Source: Nigrospora sphaerica (taxonomy: Eukaryota > Ascomycota > Sordariomycetes > Amphisphaeriales > Apiosporaceae). From it: a stretch of 64,000 nt of DNA. The first letter of the stretch is position 1; each line of letters opens with the position of its first letter. The notes under the pieces were generated by a model. It did no database searches. It had not been told where the DNA came from and saw only the letters and a program-made list of their open reading frames with translations. The DNA is taken from positions 1,550,001 to 1,614,000 of the forward strand of contig JAGVVL010000027.1 of assembly GCA_018287875.1 (NCBI GenBank), read 5' to 3'. Below, in pieces: positions 45,121 to 57,047 of this stretch. The position numbers were made by a program, and so were the translations under genes.

Positions 45121-46975
45121 ACGTAATCGATAAGCGAGTGCAACAGACAAGTGAATGCAACACTAAATCTCACCGACCGAACTATTATCATTATATCTCA
45201 ACCAAAAAGCTCAAATCAAGCTGATTTATTCCGAATCCCCTTCCTGAAATGCACCGACATCAGTTCCGCAAGTACGTGCATTATGGCCTCCATTTCCACA
45301 TCGTCTACAGCGCTGTTGCCTCGGCTGAACCCCCCGACAACGATACAATCTTCTTCCCCGTCTTGCTGTAAGTACTCTGGAGGGCCTGTTTGTCTTATAA
45401 GATCTTGTCCCTCTTGTAGCGTCAGTGATCCTCCTTGGTGTAAACGTGTCCTTTTTGCCTTACGACGCTTACTTAGCGTCTCATTTGCCTGTCGAAGGTC
45501 TTGTACCTCGGCGCGGAGTAATGCGACTTGGTGCATTATACCCTGCGTTCCTTTCGTAAGCTGGTCAATCGAGCGATAAATTGACGTCGGCGAGCTATTC
45601 TGATGCTGCGAGATGCGACGCTTAATGTATTGCGTCTGCGAAGTTGCTTCAATTGGGTTGTCAGGTGTCTTGAAAACCATGGTGTGGGCAGCTCTGTAAC
45701 CGACTCCGGTGGCGTCGGCGTACGTAGCTTAATATCCAGCTTCGATATGACACTTTCTGGGCTGAGAGGGACAAGGCCAGCTCCTCGAAAGCCTCCTTGG
45801 ATATTTTGAGCAGTTAAGGCGTCTTGGAATGCTTTATAGAAGGCCGGGAAGAAGTCAGCCTTTGTGATGTGCGTGACATGCCTGCGCATCAACTCTTCGA
45901 TTTGTCGACCGTATGCTTTCTTGAGCGGACTAAAACAACCGACGTCAAGCGGCTGAAGGAGGTGGGACGAGTGTGGAGGCATGCATAAAGTAATAATCCT
46001 GTTTTCTTGGCAATAGAGCTCGAAAGCGGTCGAGTGGTGGCTCTCGTGGCCGTCGAGGACGAGAAGACGATACGCCCCGGTTGTACGCCCTTTGGTGTGT
46101 TGGTCGAAGTGTTGAATCCATTCCAGACCTCGCTCGTTTGTTGTCCAGCCGTTTTCGCTAACGGAAATCCTCCAGTCTTCAGGTAGCTGGCTATCTTCGT
46201 ACCAGGAGGAGAGGTGGAATTTGCCGGCAACGATGATGAATGGCGGGATCGCCCAGCCCTGGGAGTTGACGCCTTGAATCACTGTAATCCATTCCCGATT
46301 GCCTTGTTGGGCTATCTTCGGCCTTCCACGCCTCTCAGCGCTTGTAACGACCATGCCCGCGGAGATGATGCCGATCATGAAGCCTGTCTCGTCGAAGTTG
46401 TAGATATCCGCTTCTTGTACGCCATACTTCGCGATTATGTTCCGTATAAGCCGAAACCACGCGTTTATCGCGTCTGGATCTTCGCACTGGGCCCTCTGGT
46501 AGTCGTATCTCCGATTTAAACGCGTCCGGAGCTCGGGTTGTCGTTTTACGAAGTTTGTAGCCCAGCGCTTGCCAACCGGTGACGCGTCGCGGTCGCGTAA
46601 CAGTTGATTGGCCATATCCCCACGCGAGCGAGATTTGGAGGAAAGCGCGAGAGTCCAGGTCAAGAACGTATTGAACAATCGTTGATTCCTCCAGGTCCGT
46701 CAGTTTTCGTGATTTCGGTACAGAATCGCGTCGCGAAAGGCGACCGCGCCGGCGGCGACATAAGGTTGTATGGTCCACGCTGTAAAGCCTTGCAGCGCCG
46801 CGGGCGCTAAGTTCCGGGTCTCTTTCCATAGCCTGAATGGCTAGGATTATATCCTTTTCGTCGCTCCTATGCTGCATCTTTGGTTGTGATGGAATCTTGG
46901 TTTTAGTGCAAGTGTCGCGTGGAATTTGGTTAGTGTTGCATTCACTTGTCTGTTGCACTCGCTTATCGATTACGT
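45121..46975 (-). mobile_element. Pogo/Fot-type DNA transposon with perfect terminal repeats
   Basis: The ends are perfect 46-bp inverted repeats (45121-45166 and 46930-46975) flanked by TA (45119-45120, 46976-46977). At 1.86 kb with one transposase gene this is a typical Fot1-like element. Perfect repeats and an intact catalytic region indicate a young insertion. It is unrelated at sequence level to the two dead copies at 3300 and 30251. Confidence 0.92.
45216..46877 (-). CDS. Pogo/Fot transposase (one frame break)
   Basis: The N-terminal DNA-binding part starts at MQHRSDEKDIILAIQAM (46877), with psq and CENP-B-type helix-turn-helix regions. The catalytic domain has all three acidic residues: YNFDETGFM (about 46395), LVLDGHESHHS (about 46045) and LQPLDVGCFSPLKKAYG (about 45945). 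After the stop codon of the main frame at 45536 a second open frame extends to 45216 and looks like the usual C-terminal coiled region. The frame changes once near 46645, between the DNA-binding and catalytic parts. Whether that is real decides if the element could move itself. Confidence 0.85.
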
Positions 46976-46977
46976 TA

Positions 46978-47190
46978 TGCTTCTCCCTATGAGACCGAAA
47001 GAAATAGCGGAGACTCCGTCACCCATAAGTACCTAGGTACCTACCTAAGTACTTTCCTTCTTTTGGTTTAAAAGCACCCACCTCTGCACCGCTTTACTTT
47101 TGCCCTCCGTTCCCTCGCATGTGTTCCTTTCATCTACACACCATTTACACTCAGCCCCATCCCCCATCCATTGATTGCGTGTAATTTAAC
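46978..47190. other. Short intergenic, promoter of F-box-like gene
   Basis: Contains a pyrimidine-rich leader (about 47090-47165) typical before fungal start codons and a short TACCTA-type repeat (about 47031-47050). Confidence 0.4.
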
Positions 47191-48730
47191 ATGGCTTCCG
47201 AATCGGACCGTCTTCAGTTGTTGAGTTTCCCCAATGAGCTCTTGTGCGCCATCCGCCGCCAGCTAGAGGAATCGCGATATCAAAAGCCTTCGATTCACAT
47301 GTTCGCGCCTCAAGGCAGCAACGTCGCTGCACTTCGACCGCGTGATCATATCTGCCAACCCACGTAATGTCGATGTCTTCAACGCTATCGCACACCAGGA
47401 GCAGTTCCGTCAGCAGGTCACCGAAATCATCTGGGATGACGCACTTCTTGCGGAAAGCGACCCGTCGGTCCAGGAAGAGGCTGGGCACGGCTCCACGGAC
47501 GACGAGGACGCGGAGATGCCAAGGGATGTGCCAATGTGGTTTAGTGAAGCCTGCATAGACAACCTTGCCGACACCAAAGCCGCCCTGCCTTTCAGACCAA
47601 AGGCCGGATTGCCAGATTGGGCACGGGGCCCAATGCTTCCAATCACTGAGTGTTGGGCCCACTATCAGCAACTACTCCAGCAGCAGCGCGACATCCTCCG
47701 GTCGAAAGCACACGTGCACGCTTTTGAAGATGCTTGGGCTTCATGCCGTTTCCCCGCCGTTCGCACCATCACCATCACGCCAGCCGCTCATAGTCGCTTA
47801 TTCTACCCCCTCTTCGAGACCCTATGATTCGCGCCTTCCCACCAGGCTTTAATCACCCCCTCCCGCGAGGCTGTCAAAATGCGGATCACCGGGCGCCCGT
47901 TTGGGATGACGAAGGTGGTGATTACGATTGGCCTGGTTTCCGTATCGTGACCTCTGTGGTCGCCCAACATCCCCACGACCTGATCGAGTTACGCGTGGAC
48001 AGTTCCCAGCTCGACACCGGACTAAATGTGCGTGTGTTCGAGGAGCCCTACCGTGCATTACAAGACTTTACGGCTATTGTTTTATGTCCATCTTTTGAAC
48101 ACCTTCATCTTGACCTACACGTTGTTGGCCAGCAGCATGATAATCACTAGTCAGCGTTCACGAGTGGCTATCTCGACGCATACTTTCCGAGGCCCAACTC
48201 AAGTCGATTAGCATCGGAGCAGATTATACGGGCCATCTCTATCCAGAGCCCCCGATCCCGTCCCGCTCAGAGCGACATTCAGGCCATCCAGCTTGGTCAA
48301 CTTGCGCCACTTTAGCTTATCTCGTTTCCACGTCTTCGAGGATGAATTACTGGAGCTTTTAGCCGAGGTACCCCCAGCGTTACTTCAGACTGTCGAGCTT
48401 AACTCTCTCACTCTCGTGGATACCAATTCCCGTCGCTTCCTAGAGTGCATGCGCCAAGAGCTAGCATGGAAAACTGTCAAGGTCACAATTGGGCAGACGC
48501 TCTCCCAAGGACACGTGCTCTGGGTTGACGTCGACGACTTTTTCTCCCGTGGTAGTGAAAATCCATTTTGCGGTGAGGCGGGCGGTAATTTTATAAGACC
48601 TGATATTGATACGGAAAGGGATGTTTTCGACCCATCGTTTGAGCGCCCACATCTGAACTACGCAGAACAATTGGCACTTGGATATGGCGAGTGGTATAAT
48701 GAATTAACAGCGATAGAATGGACAGTCTAG
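47191..48730 (+). pseudogene. F-box-like hypothetical protein, frame broken several times
   Basis: The N-terminus SFPNELLCAIRRQLE (about 47220) looks like an F-box helix; a different frame continues with SLRFTCSRLKAATSLHFDRV, the second half of a fungal F-box. Further blocks (GHFSLSRFHVFEDELLELLAEV-like, from about 48293) are typical of the leucine-rich-like C-terminal halves of such proteins, written here in reduced form. The frame changes near 47270, 47823 and between 48150 and 48290. F-box proteins recruit substrates to SCF ubiquitin ligases. With at least three breaks this may be a decayed gene, though homopolymer errors elsewhere in the window leave room for doubt. Confidence 0.5.
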
Positions 48731-49247
48731 AGAATGACTAGTGTGGCAATATGAGGCTATTCCTCGGTCTTAAATACAGCTAGTAAGTCCCATGAGGAGC
48801 TATAGGAACATAGTATAAGTCCTATGGAGCTTATGGAGAGACCCTAAACTACGAGTATATTGACTGCTATCTCTGGCATCTTTCTTTTATTCCCTCTAAT
48901 GCATAGCCTTATACCTTTCACATCCTACGCTCCCTTTAATGTAACAGTTATAAGACGGGCATGCATACGTCCAGGTTCCTATTCTGTCGGTACAGGTCAG
49001 GCTTGGTAGACAGGACGTAACTTGAAGAGCTACAACAGAAGTCTTCACGGACGTAGAATTTTATCTGGATGTCCGCCGGAGGTCCGCACAGATGTAACGA
49101 AGCGCTATACCTAAGTACTGCGTGACGTAGGGTTAGTACAATCAGGGACAGAGAGCGTCTGTCTGCTTGAACACTATAGGGTAACTGATGAACTGAGGGT
49201 GCTTGACTGGGTAACTGGTCTGAACTTCACAATAGGTCGTTAGGAGG
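48731..49247. other. Intergenic
   Basis: No gene supported; ends at the target duplication of the large LINE (49248-49259). Confidence 0.4.
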
Positions 49248-49259
49248 TTACTCCCATCT
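49248..49259 (+). repeat. Target-site duplication of LINE A
   Basis: TTACTCCCATCT occurs here, next to the GAA-repeat tail of the minus-strand LINE, and again at 60743-60754 beyond its 5' end. It shows that everything between, including the nested LINE B2, lies inside one insertion. Confidence 0.8.
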
Positions 49260-49439
49260 TCTTCTTCTTCTTCTTCTTTGTATTTATCGCCGTGTTGGGA
49301 CAATGTCCCGCCTCCCAGGGGGCATCTGGCGTGCGAGAGTCTATCTACATATCTAGATATCCCGCATATCGAGCCCAATGGCAATCTTTTAGTTTAGCCG
49401 TCTCCATCACTCCTCCGTGCGAGTTTGTTCCCGGCGCTG

Positions 49440-50915
49440 GTTCTGTCTGGGTGGCTATTGCCTTACGTAGAGTGACCTCTACTACCTGTCGATGGTGGGC
49501 ATATGTCCTCGTAGTACTTTGTTAAGGAAGTAAAGAATTGAAACTGCTCTGGGCTGTGTATCAGCCTTTGCCAGTATGCTTGTAAGGTTTCCGGTTCGGG
49601 GTCGAACTTTGGCCATCGGGCCCGGTGCCTTCGCGTTTTGCGGCAGTAGACTAGGTGTTCTGGTGTTCGTAGCATGCGGCACACGCATCGATCGTACCGC
49701 CTGTGTTGTAACTTCTTATGGTACCAGTCGAAGTCTCCGTGCCCTGACCGGAGTGCAAGAAAGTTGTGGAGTGTTCGTCTGGGGAGATCTAGCTCCTTTG
49801 GCGCCTTGAGAGTTTGATATGGTGTAGACTGGGGTGAAGGGGAAAGATTCATGTATTCCGTCCGCCGGCCACGAAGTGGCTGTCAGGGCAGGAAACTATC
49901 TATGGTGCGATATCCCAACTAGGTAGGTGGGGTAGCAGGACCCCTCCTTGACAAAGATACCGCACCTTATTACTGTTTACCTACCCCCGCCACGTATCAG
50001 AGTTGCTGTAGTGAATCCAAGTTTTCGGTAGCGTTTGCAGCCCTGGGAGGAAGCCTCCACCACTTCGCGAACTGGTCCTTGACGATCGTCTTTCGGAGTC
50101 TCTTTACGCCCGCGTAGGTAGCCTGGGAAGGGGCGCTTGTGGGCAGCGCTGCCCCTTCCTTCGCAAGCCTGTCGGCCTCCTCGTTACCTTGGATCCCTTC
50201 GTGGCCTGGCACCCATCGAACATGGACGTCGGCAATCGTCGCTAGCTCTTGGAAGGCGAGAAAGGCCTCTTGCGAGCTTTTCGGCGCGTTTCCCGTGAAG
50301 CCCCGAATGACCGACGTATTATCTAAGCAGACGTGGATTGTCGCGCCTGGGTCCACCCGATAAGCTCGGCGCAGACCTTGCCACGCTCCGACGGCTTCTC
50401 CGTCAAAGACGTCAGCAAGACCTAGGCGTCCTTTGTCTTGGTACAGTTTCCGTCCGTCTCTATAGATAGCAAAGCCCCAGCCGACAGCCCCGTTAGGTCC
50501 TTTCGACCCGTCCGAGAAGACGACAAGGTGGGTACCGGGGAGCTTCGACTGCCACGCTGCAAAGTCCTTCGCCGCTGTCTTTTTGTCTTTCGGCGGCTCC
50601 TGCACCGGTTTGTATCTCCTTGGGATGTACTGTGGCCGCGGACAACTAGGCAGGAGTCTGGCTGCTCTCTGGAGCCTGGTCCGCGCTGGTTGTAGAGAGC
50701 CGTAGCAGCGGCCTGGTGGGTAGGGCCGCAGCGCTGTCCGCGCGGTCAGCATGTGGTCCTTGTCCATCGACTGGAGCCGCTGTCCGAAGCGATAGTACGC
50801 CGCTTCTAGTGTGATTCGTGCCGTTGGGACCCCTGCGTCTCTGTATAGCGTGGCTGTCGGCGTTGTCCTCCATACAGGCAGAACAGCCCGTATCGCTTCT
50901 CTTAAGACCCGGTCT
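49440..50915 (-). pseudogene. LINE A ORF2, RNase H and C-terminus
   Basis: Once the nested LINE is removed, EIDRVLREAIRAVLPVWRTTP is read across the junction, the usual region between RT and RNase H. The RNase H domain (about 50550-50150) has its acidic residues in VVFSDGSKG, DGEAVGAWQG, CLDNTSVIRG and NEEADRLAKEG. The C-terminal finger region with RSGHGDFDWYHKK and CRMLRTPEHLVYC follows (about 49790-49680). Frame changes occur between the RNase H stop (49997) and the next block at 49852. Confidence 0.8.
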
Positions 50916-53900
50916 GGCTGGCGAAGTCGGACTCTACAGCCTCCCCGCGGCGCCGGCTGGAAATCTTCCTAGGTCAATTGACTGAGGGAGAGCCGATGTA
51001 GAGACGCATTCTGCACGAAAGTGTAGCGAGGCGCCATTGCTGCGTCGCTATGTCGCTGCACCGGAGTTGTGCTGAGACGGTCTGTGATGCGGGATTTTCG
51101 GGCGTCGCACGACCAAAAATTTTTCGCCCCCGCCAAACGCAGCAAGCAGCCTCGAAAATCGACACCGCGCGACGCCGGATCGACGACAAAATAGGCGCGC
51201 AGCGAAGGCCCTCGTCTTTATAGAGGGATTTGGGTAAAAACCATCCGACGTCGACTCGGTTCTCGAGGCGACGACAGGACACCCTCGGCCCTGCCGAGCT
51301 CTGAGACGGCTTGCAGTGAACAGCCGCGAGGGCATCGAACGAATACCTAAGTGGGCGTGCGTACGGAGCAATGGAAGTTGTTAAGAGCACGGGAACGGAG
51401 TCGTTAAGGCAATAGTGGCTACGGCTGGCCGCCCGTGTCGCCCTTTAAGGTGACAGCGCACCGCTCCGGAGATGAACATATGGTGGATCAGGGCAGGTTA
51501 GTCGAGGCCTTACGGGGTACTATGCCGGCGTGGTGGTACCCCTTACCGAAGGCCTACGGCAAGACATGGTCGGCTCGCCGGCAGAGATGGCGGCGAGCAA
51601 CGGGAAGCCGGTCTAGGGCTCGCCACCCTAGGACACCGGTGGGCCGTAGCATAGCACGACGACCGCGGGACCGGCAGAAGAACAGGGTAGCCCCTACGTC
51701 CCCTACTCGCACTAGGGTCGACTAGAGATGGAACCGGTTCGAGGACTTGCCGTGGAAGGGGATGAACAGCTGGATAGGGCCAGCCTAGGGACCTGGAGAC
51801 AAGGATGAGACGGACTGCCTTCGATTGTGCCAAAGGGCATCTTCTCTGTCGGAGTGTCGCTGGCGCAAGTGCTATCCTGGGAGGCTGCAGGTCGAGGAGG
51901 TCGTGCTATGGCTCGAGAGGACGGATGCGCATGTCGGTGGTCCTAGAGAGGGATATGCCCTTGCGGGCTGCTTAAGGTGCAAACCTTCTATTCCCCACCT
52001 CTTTCTATGGAAAGCGCAGAGAACTAGATCCGGGGGATAGGGGGCCTAGAGGCGGCAGCTAAGGAACCAGATAGCCAGACTAGCATCGAGAGACGCATCG
52101 ATGCCATCGAGAACACGCTCCAGGCTATCCATAAGGATATCAAGGCCCCTAAGACATACGCTGCTGCTACCACCGCTATAACCGCCGCTCCCTTACCTAG
52201 AGCCCTCAGATAGCTAAGGCGCTTCCTCCCCGTCAGGAACGAGAGATCACCATTAAGGCCACAGAGACAGAAGGACGCACCTACGCAGAGATCGTTCGCA
52301 AGGTCAACGCCGCCGCAGGGAGAGAGGCAGCAGTAGCAGCACGCAAGCTCCCTAGCGGAGACTACGCCATCACATGCAAGACAGCGGCGGAAAAACAAGC
52401 CCTAGAAGCCGACCTAAACTGGACTGCCGAGGCCTTCGGAGAGAATGCCTCCATCCAGAAGAGAAAGATCCTAGTGGTGGCCCACGGTATCAACAAGGAA
52501 GCCATAGAGGTGAGCCAGGGGCAGCTAGAAGCCCAACTCCGAAACCAGCCCGGCGGCCCCATCGATGTCCTAGAAGCGAAGCTCCCTCGCAACGCCAAGA
52601 CGTCGTCTAGGAAGGTCACAACTCTATATATCGCAGTCGCCACGGTCCAACAAGCAGAACAACTATGCCGAGACGGCCTCATCTGGCAGTATGGCTATTA
52701 TCCATGCGAGCCTTTCGCTGAAGGAGCGCAGCTTAAGCAGTGTTACCGCTGCTATCGATATGGACACATTGCCCGAGTCTGCCGCCATGCACGACGATGC
52801 GGGCTCTGCTCCTCGACTAAGCACGAGGAAAAAATGCCCGGAAACGGAGAATCAGAGCCGATATTGCTGTCCAGCATGCCGAGGACCACACACCGCGTGG
52901 TCCAAGGAGTGTCCAGTCCGCCAGGAGCAGGTCCAGATCGCCAAGGCTGCTTATGTTACGAGACCGAAGGGATTCGCACTGCCCTTACAAGAACACCCTA
53001 AGCCAACAGCTGAAAATTGGCAGACAGTACAGCCGCGGAAGCGTCGAGCAACCAGCTGCCGTACTAGAAGCACTGGCAGAGCCCGTAGCAGAACCCACGA
53101 AGAGATAGACGACATGGACATCGAAACACCGGAGTCAACACTAAACAGCATCCATGCTCGACCATGACAGCGCTAAGGATCCTACACTGGAACACGCAGA
53201 AAAGCAAGAAAGCACAGATCCCGGTAGTCGATGCCATCTCCGAAGAGTACGACGTCCTAGCTATCCAAGAGCCCTGGCGAAACCCAAATATGCCGACCAC
53301 CTACTGCCCGAGATCCTCTCTATACTACCTACTCTACGCAACTGAGGGAGGTAGGGCATGCATCTATATTAACAAGAAGTACACCCCAGCGCAGTGGACA
53401 TACGAGGCGCAGCCAGATAGGTGTCGTATCACAATCCAACTACCAGACGGTCCCATAACGGTCGTCTGCATATACTCGCCTCCCCGGGGTCCACCAGCAG
53501 ATCGGACCTGCCCGCTATCGAAGCCCTCTATGCCGAACCCCAGCTAAGACGAACAGTCCTCGTGGGAGACTTCAACGTCCACCACCCCGTCTGGGGAGGA
53601 TACAACGTCCGACCCCATAGGGCAGCTGATAAGCTGCTCCAGCTAGCAGAATCCTGGAGACTCCAGCTAATCACACCCCTGGAACACCGACATGGACACG
53701 AAGAGGGTGCATGGACTCCACGATCGACCTAGCGTGGGCCACGGACGATCTCCGAGCTGCCTACGACGGGTATGCCCCATTTGCTGGATCCGATCACCTC
53801 CCCCAGGTGATACGCGTGGCTGGACCTCGTACAGACCGCCAAGGCAGGCCACGACGCAGCTGGAAAACAGCTGACTATGACCAGGCGAAGGCAGAAGCGG

Positions 53901-56533
53901 CACACCTACCACAGCCAGGGCGACTCGAGACACCAGAAGAAATCGATAGCTACACCGAAACGTTAACTAAGGAATTAACTCGGATAGCCGACCTAGTTGC
54001 CCCCTCCGCTACTCTAAAGGGAGAGGTAAAGCCTGGTGGAACCGCGAGACAGAAGAAGCTATAGAGAAAGAGCGAAGAGCCCAGCGGATATGGCTTTCCG
54101 ACAGGACGGACGCAGCTTGGCGAGCCCTCCGGCAGTCAACTCTCTCAAAGAAGAAAGCAATCCGAGAAGCTAAGACGGCGTCCTGGAGACATATGCTCCA
54201 CGAGGCGTCTAGCCAGCCAGCTGGCGTCTGGAATATTGCGAGATGGGCAAGAACGGAAGGAGCTGCACCGCCGTTACCCCCGGCAGTCCCTACGCTCTAC
54301 ACACCGCGTGGCGAAGCAACGACCCATAAGGAGAAAACAGAGGCCTTCCGAGAGAGGTTCTATCCCCTCCCTAAGGCTACGTACACCGGCTTCCGAATAA
54401 CGAACCGGCTCGCAGCGCCTCTCGATATGGACAGCAAGGTGACAGCAGAACAAGTCCAAGACGTCCTTACTAAGGCAGGCCAGTGGAAGGCACCTGGACC
54501 AGACCAGCTTCCGAACGGATTCCTTAAACGCCTAGAAAGCCCCTATTCCAGGCCCTGGCCTCCCTAGCGGAAGCGTGCTGGCATATAGGATACTATCCAA
54601 GAGCATTCCGGAAAGCAGTCACCGTTATCCTCCGGAAGCCAGGAAAGCAGCCAAACGAGTACCACCAAGCCGGCGGATGGAGACCTATAGCGCTGCTTAA
54701 CACTATAGGGAAAGCGATCGAGAGCCTACTAGCGCAACGGCTAGCTAGCTTTGCCGAAGAGAACGGACTGCTCCCGGACGAACAGATGGGCAACCGGAAA
54801 GGCCGCTCCACGGAAACGGCCTTACGGTTGCTAACGGACCTAGTCCGCACAGCCTGGAAACATGGAGGCGCAGCAACCCTTCTATCGCTGGATATTTCGG
54901 GCGCTTTCGACTCGGTCGACCATGGAAGGCTCCTCGCTAACCTGCGAGCGCTAAGGGTCCCTATATGGACTATCAGATGGATCCGAAGCTTCCTATCTAA
55001 CCGGTCCACCACGCTATTCTTCGACGGACAGGAATCGGACGAGATCCTAGTCCCGGCAGGCGTCCCGCAGGGCTCACCCCTATCGCCTATCCTCTTCTGC
55101 CTTTATACAGCCGGTCTCTATAAGGCTCTCCGCGCCGTACCAGGGATAGCTACTATAGCCTTCGCAGACGACACGAACCTCGTGGGCTTCGGCTTAGACC
55201 CAGAGCAGACCTGCGAGCGGCTGGAAGCCGCTCACAGGATCTGTAAGGAATGGGCAATCAGCCACGGCATGACCTTCGCAATACAGAAATATCACCTAGT
55301 CCACTTCTCTCGAAGACGGAAAGGTCCGGACATAAAGATAGCCTTAGAAGGCCACGAAATCGAACCAGAAGACTCCTGCCGCGTCCTTGGCATCCAGGTG
55401 GATAGACGTCTCCGCTGGGACGTCCACATCCAGTCGATATCGAAGAAGATGGCGACGCAGGTCTACGCTTTAAACCGGATAGCCGGCTCGACGTGGGGCG
55501 CATCTCTCCAACGAGCCCGCCAAGTCTATACAGCCGTCGTACGGTCTGCGATAGGCTATGGAGCTTCAGAGTGGCACCGCCAGATCTCGAAAAATAGAGC
55601 CAAGGCACTCAACGACGTCCAGACAGAGTGCCTCCGAAAGGTCACAGGAGCTTTCAAAGCCACGGCCACCACAGTATTAGAAACGGAAGCTTACGTGTCC
55701 CCCTTAGACACGTGGCTCAACAGAAGGGTGGCGGCATCGGAAGAGAGGCTCCAACAGCCGCGTATCGCATCACTCATCCAAGCGAGATGCGAAAGCGCAG
55801 CTAGATGGATCCTAACAAGACCGACTCGCCGGCGCAGACCGAAAGGCCCCGACGCTCCCGATCGTAAGAGGTGGCTAGACGAATGGCTAGCTGGAGACTC
55901 AGCACATAAGGCTGAGGAGAGAGACTGGCTTCAAAGATGGCAACAAGCGCAGCAAAATCGAACAACACGAACACCGGCAGCAACCAAGATGCCGCCAGAC
56001 AAGCACGTCCTTAAGCTCCATAAGGGACTCCATAAGGCCGAGAGCTCCATCCTCGTCCAAGCGAGGACTGGCAAGATTGGGCTGCGAGACTTCCTTTTAA
56101 GCGTAGGGTTCCAGGCTTCGACAGCCCCTGGTGCGCCTGCGGTCAGGGCAGGGAGACCGTCCGGCATATCCTCGTTTTCTGCCCACGGGAAAGAGAAAGA
56201 CGAGAGCATCTCGTCCAAGCTCTAGGAGGACCGATAGACACGGACAGGATGCTCGACACCCCGGAAAAGCAGGAATTATCGCGAGATGGCTACTCCGCTC
56301 GGGCAGGCTGGACATGTTCCAGCTGGCGAATCAACTCATCAGCTAGGAAGCGGGCGCGCTGAGCCCGATCTCGGTATGGCAGGTCAAAGTGCAGATAGAA
56401 GCGGTGCGACGCAGCGGAACCTAGGTTTTTCACCCGGCCGGACGTTAGCCCGGAACGGTTTTCCTAGGCTAAGATGCGTAGGGGGTCCTCATGGCCTAGA
56501 TAGGTCGCTAGGTGTAAGAACAATAATAATAAT
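50916..56533 (+). mobile_element. LINE family B, copy B2, nested in LINE A
   Basis: Flanked by the 12-bp direct repeat AAGACCCGGTCT (50904-50915, 56534-56545) and ending in an AAT tail. From 52047 it matches LINE B1 closely from inside ORF1 to the 3' end. The first 1.13 kb (50916-52046) has no match in B1 or elsewhere in the window, so the copy is either chimeric or carries a longer 5' region with an ORF1 deletion. ORF1 remnant: about 52047-53110, knuckles present, several frame breaks. ORF2: 53164-56346, with the same three endonuclease breaks as B1 plus breaks at about 54535, 56097 and 56262. Confidence 0.88.
54786..56225 (+). CDS. LINE B2 reverse transcriptase region (ORF2 part)
   Basis: A 479-residue open frame covering the RT fingers, palm and thumb, with AFDSVDHGRLL (about 54907) and FADD (about 55163). 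It lacks the N-terminal endonuclease, which lies upstream in other frames (53164-54567), and changes frame at about 56097 within a T run, before the C-terminal finger. By itself it cannot support retrotransposition. Confidence 0.75.
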   Translation: MGNRKGRSTETALRLLTDLVRTAWKHGGAATLLSLDISGAFDSVDHGRLLANLRALRVPIWTIRWIRSFLSNRSTTLFFDGQESDEILVPAGVPQGSPLSPILFCLYTAGLYKALRAVPGIATIAFADDTNLVGFGLDPEQTCERLEAAHRICKEWAISHGMTFAIQKYHLVHFSRRRKGPDIKIALEGHEIEPEDSCRVLGIQVDRRLRWDVHIQSISKKMATQVYALNRIAGSTWGASLQRARQVYTAVVRSAIGYGASEWHRQISKNRAKALNDVQTECLRKVTGAFKATATTVLETEAYVSPLDTWLNRRVAASEERLQQPRIASLIQARCESAARWILTRPTRRRRPKGPDAPDRKRWLDEWLAGDSAHKAEERDWLQRWQQAQQNRTTRTPAATKMPPDKHVLKLHKGLHKAESSILVQARTGKIGLRDFLLSVGFQASTAPGAPAVRAGRPSGISSFSAHGKEKDESISSKL

Positions 56534-57047
56534 AAGACCCGGTCTATCTCATCCATGTGCGCTTCTTGCCGGGTTGCCACTTCCGTACTGCGTTCTTTGC
56601 TAACCATCTTTCGAGTCTTCGTGCGCCCCCGTACCATGCCTCAGCCCCGTATGTGAGAATGGGAAGAACGCAGGTAAAGATGGCTTTCCGAGGGCTCTTG
56701 GCGGAGGGCCTCGCTGGGTGTTGGCTAGGCTCCGGAGGTGTCATACGACGTTCCGCGCTTGTGCCGCTTTCCTCTTCACGTGCTCCGTGAACCGAAGCTT
56801 CGGGTCGAACCAGACGCCGAGCCATCTTACGGGCTTCTCTGGGGCGTGCACCGTGAGGCCGTGGTCTCTTGCCGAGACGCTCGAAAGTCCCTCCGGGTTC
56901 TTTCCGCATGTAAAGTGGAGCAAATCACTCTTCTCCGGGTCGATCGCGACCGTGTTTTCTCGGCCCCAGTTTAGGACGTCGTTTAGGTCGTTCGATAACT
57001 GTCGTGCGTTTCCCTGGAGGGACTTGCTTTCTCGGTAAAAGCGTAGA

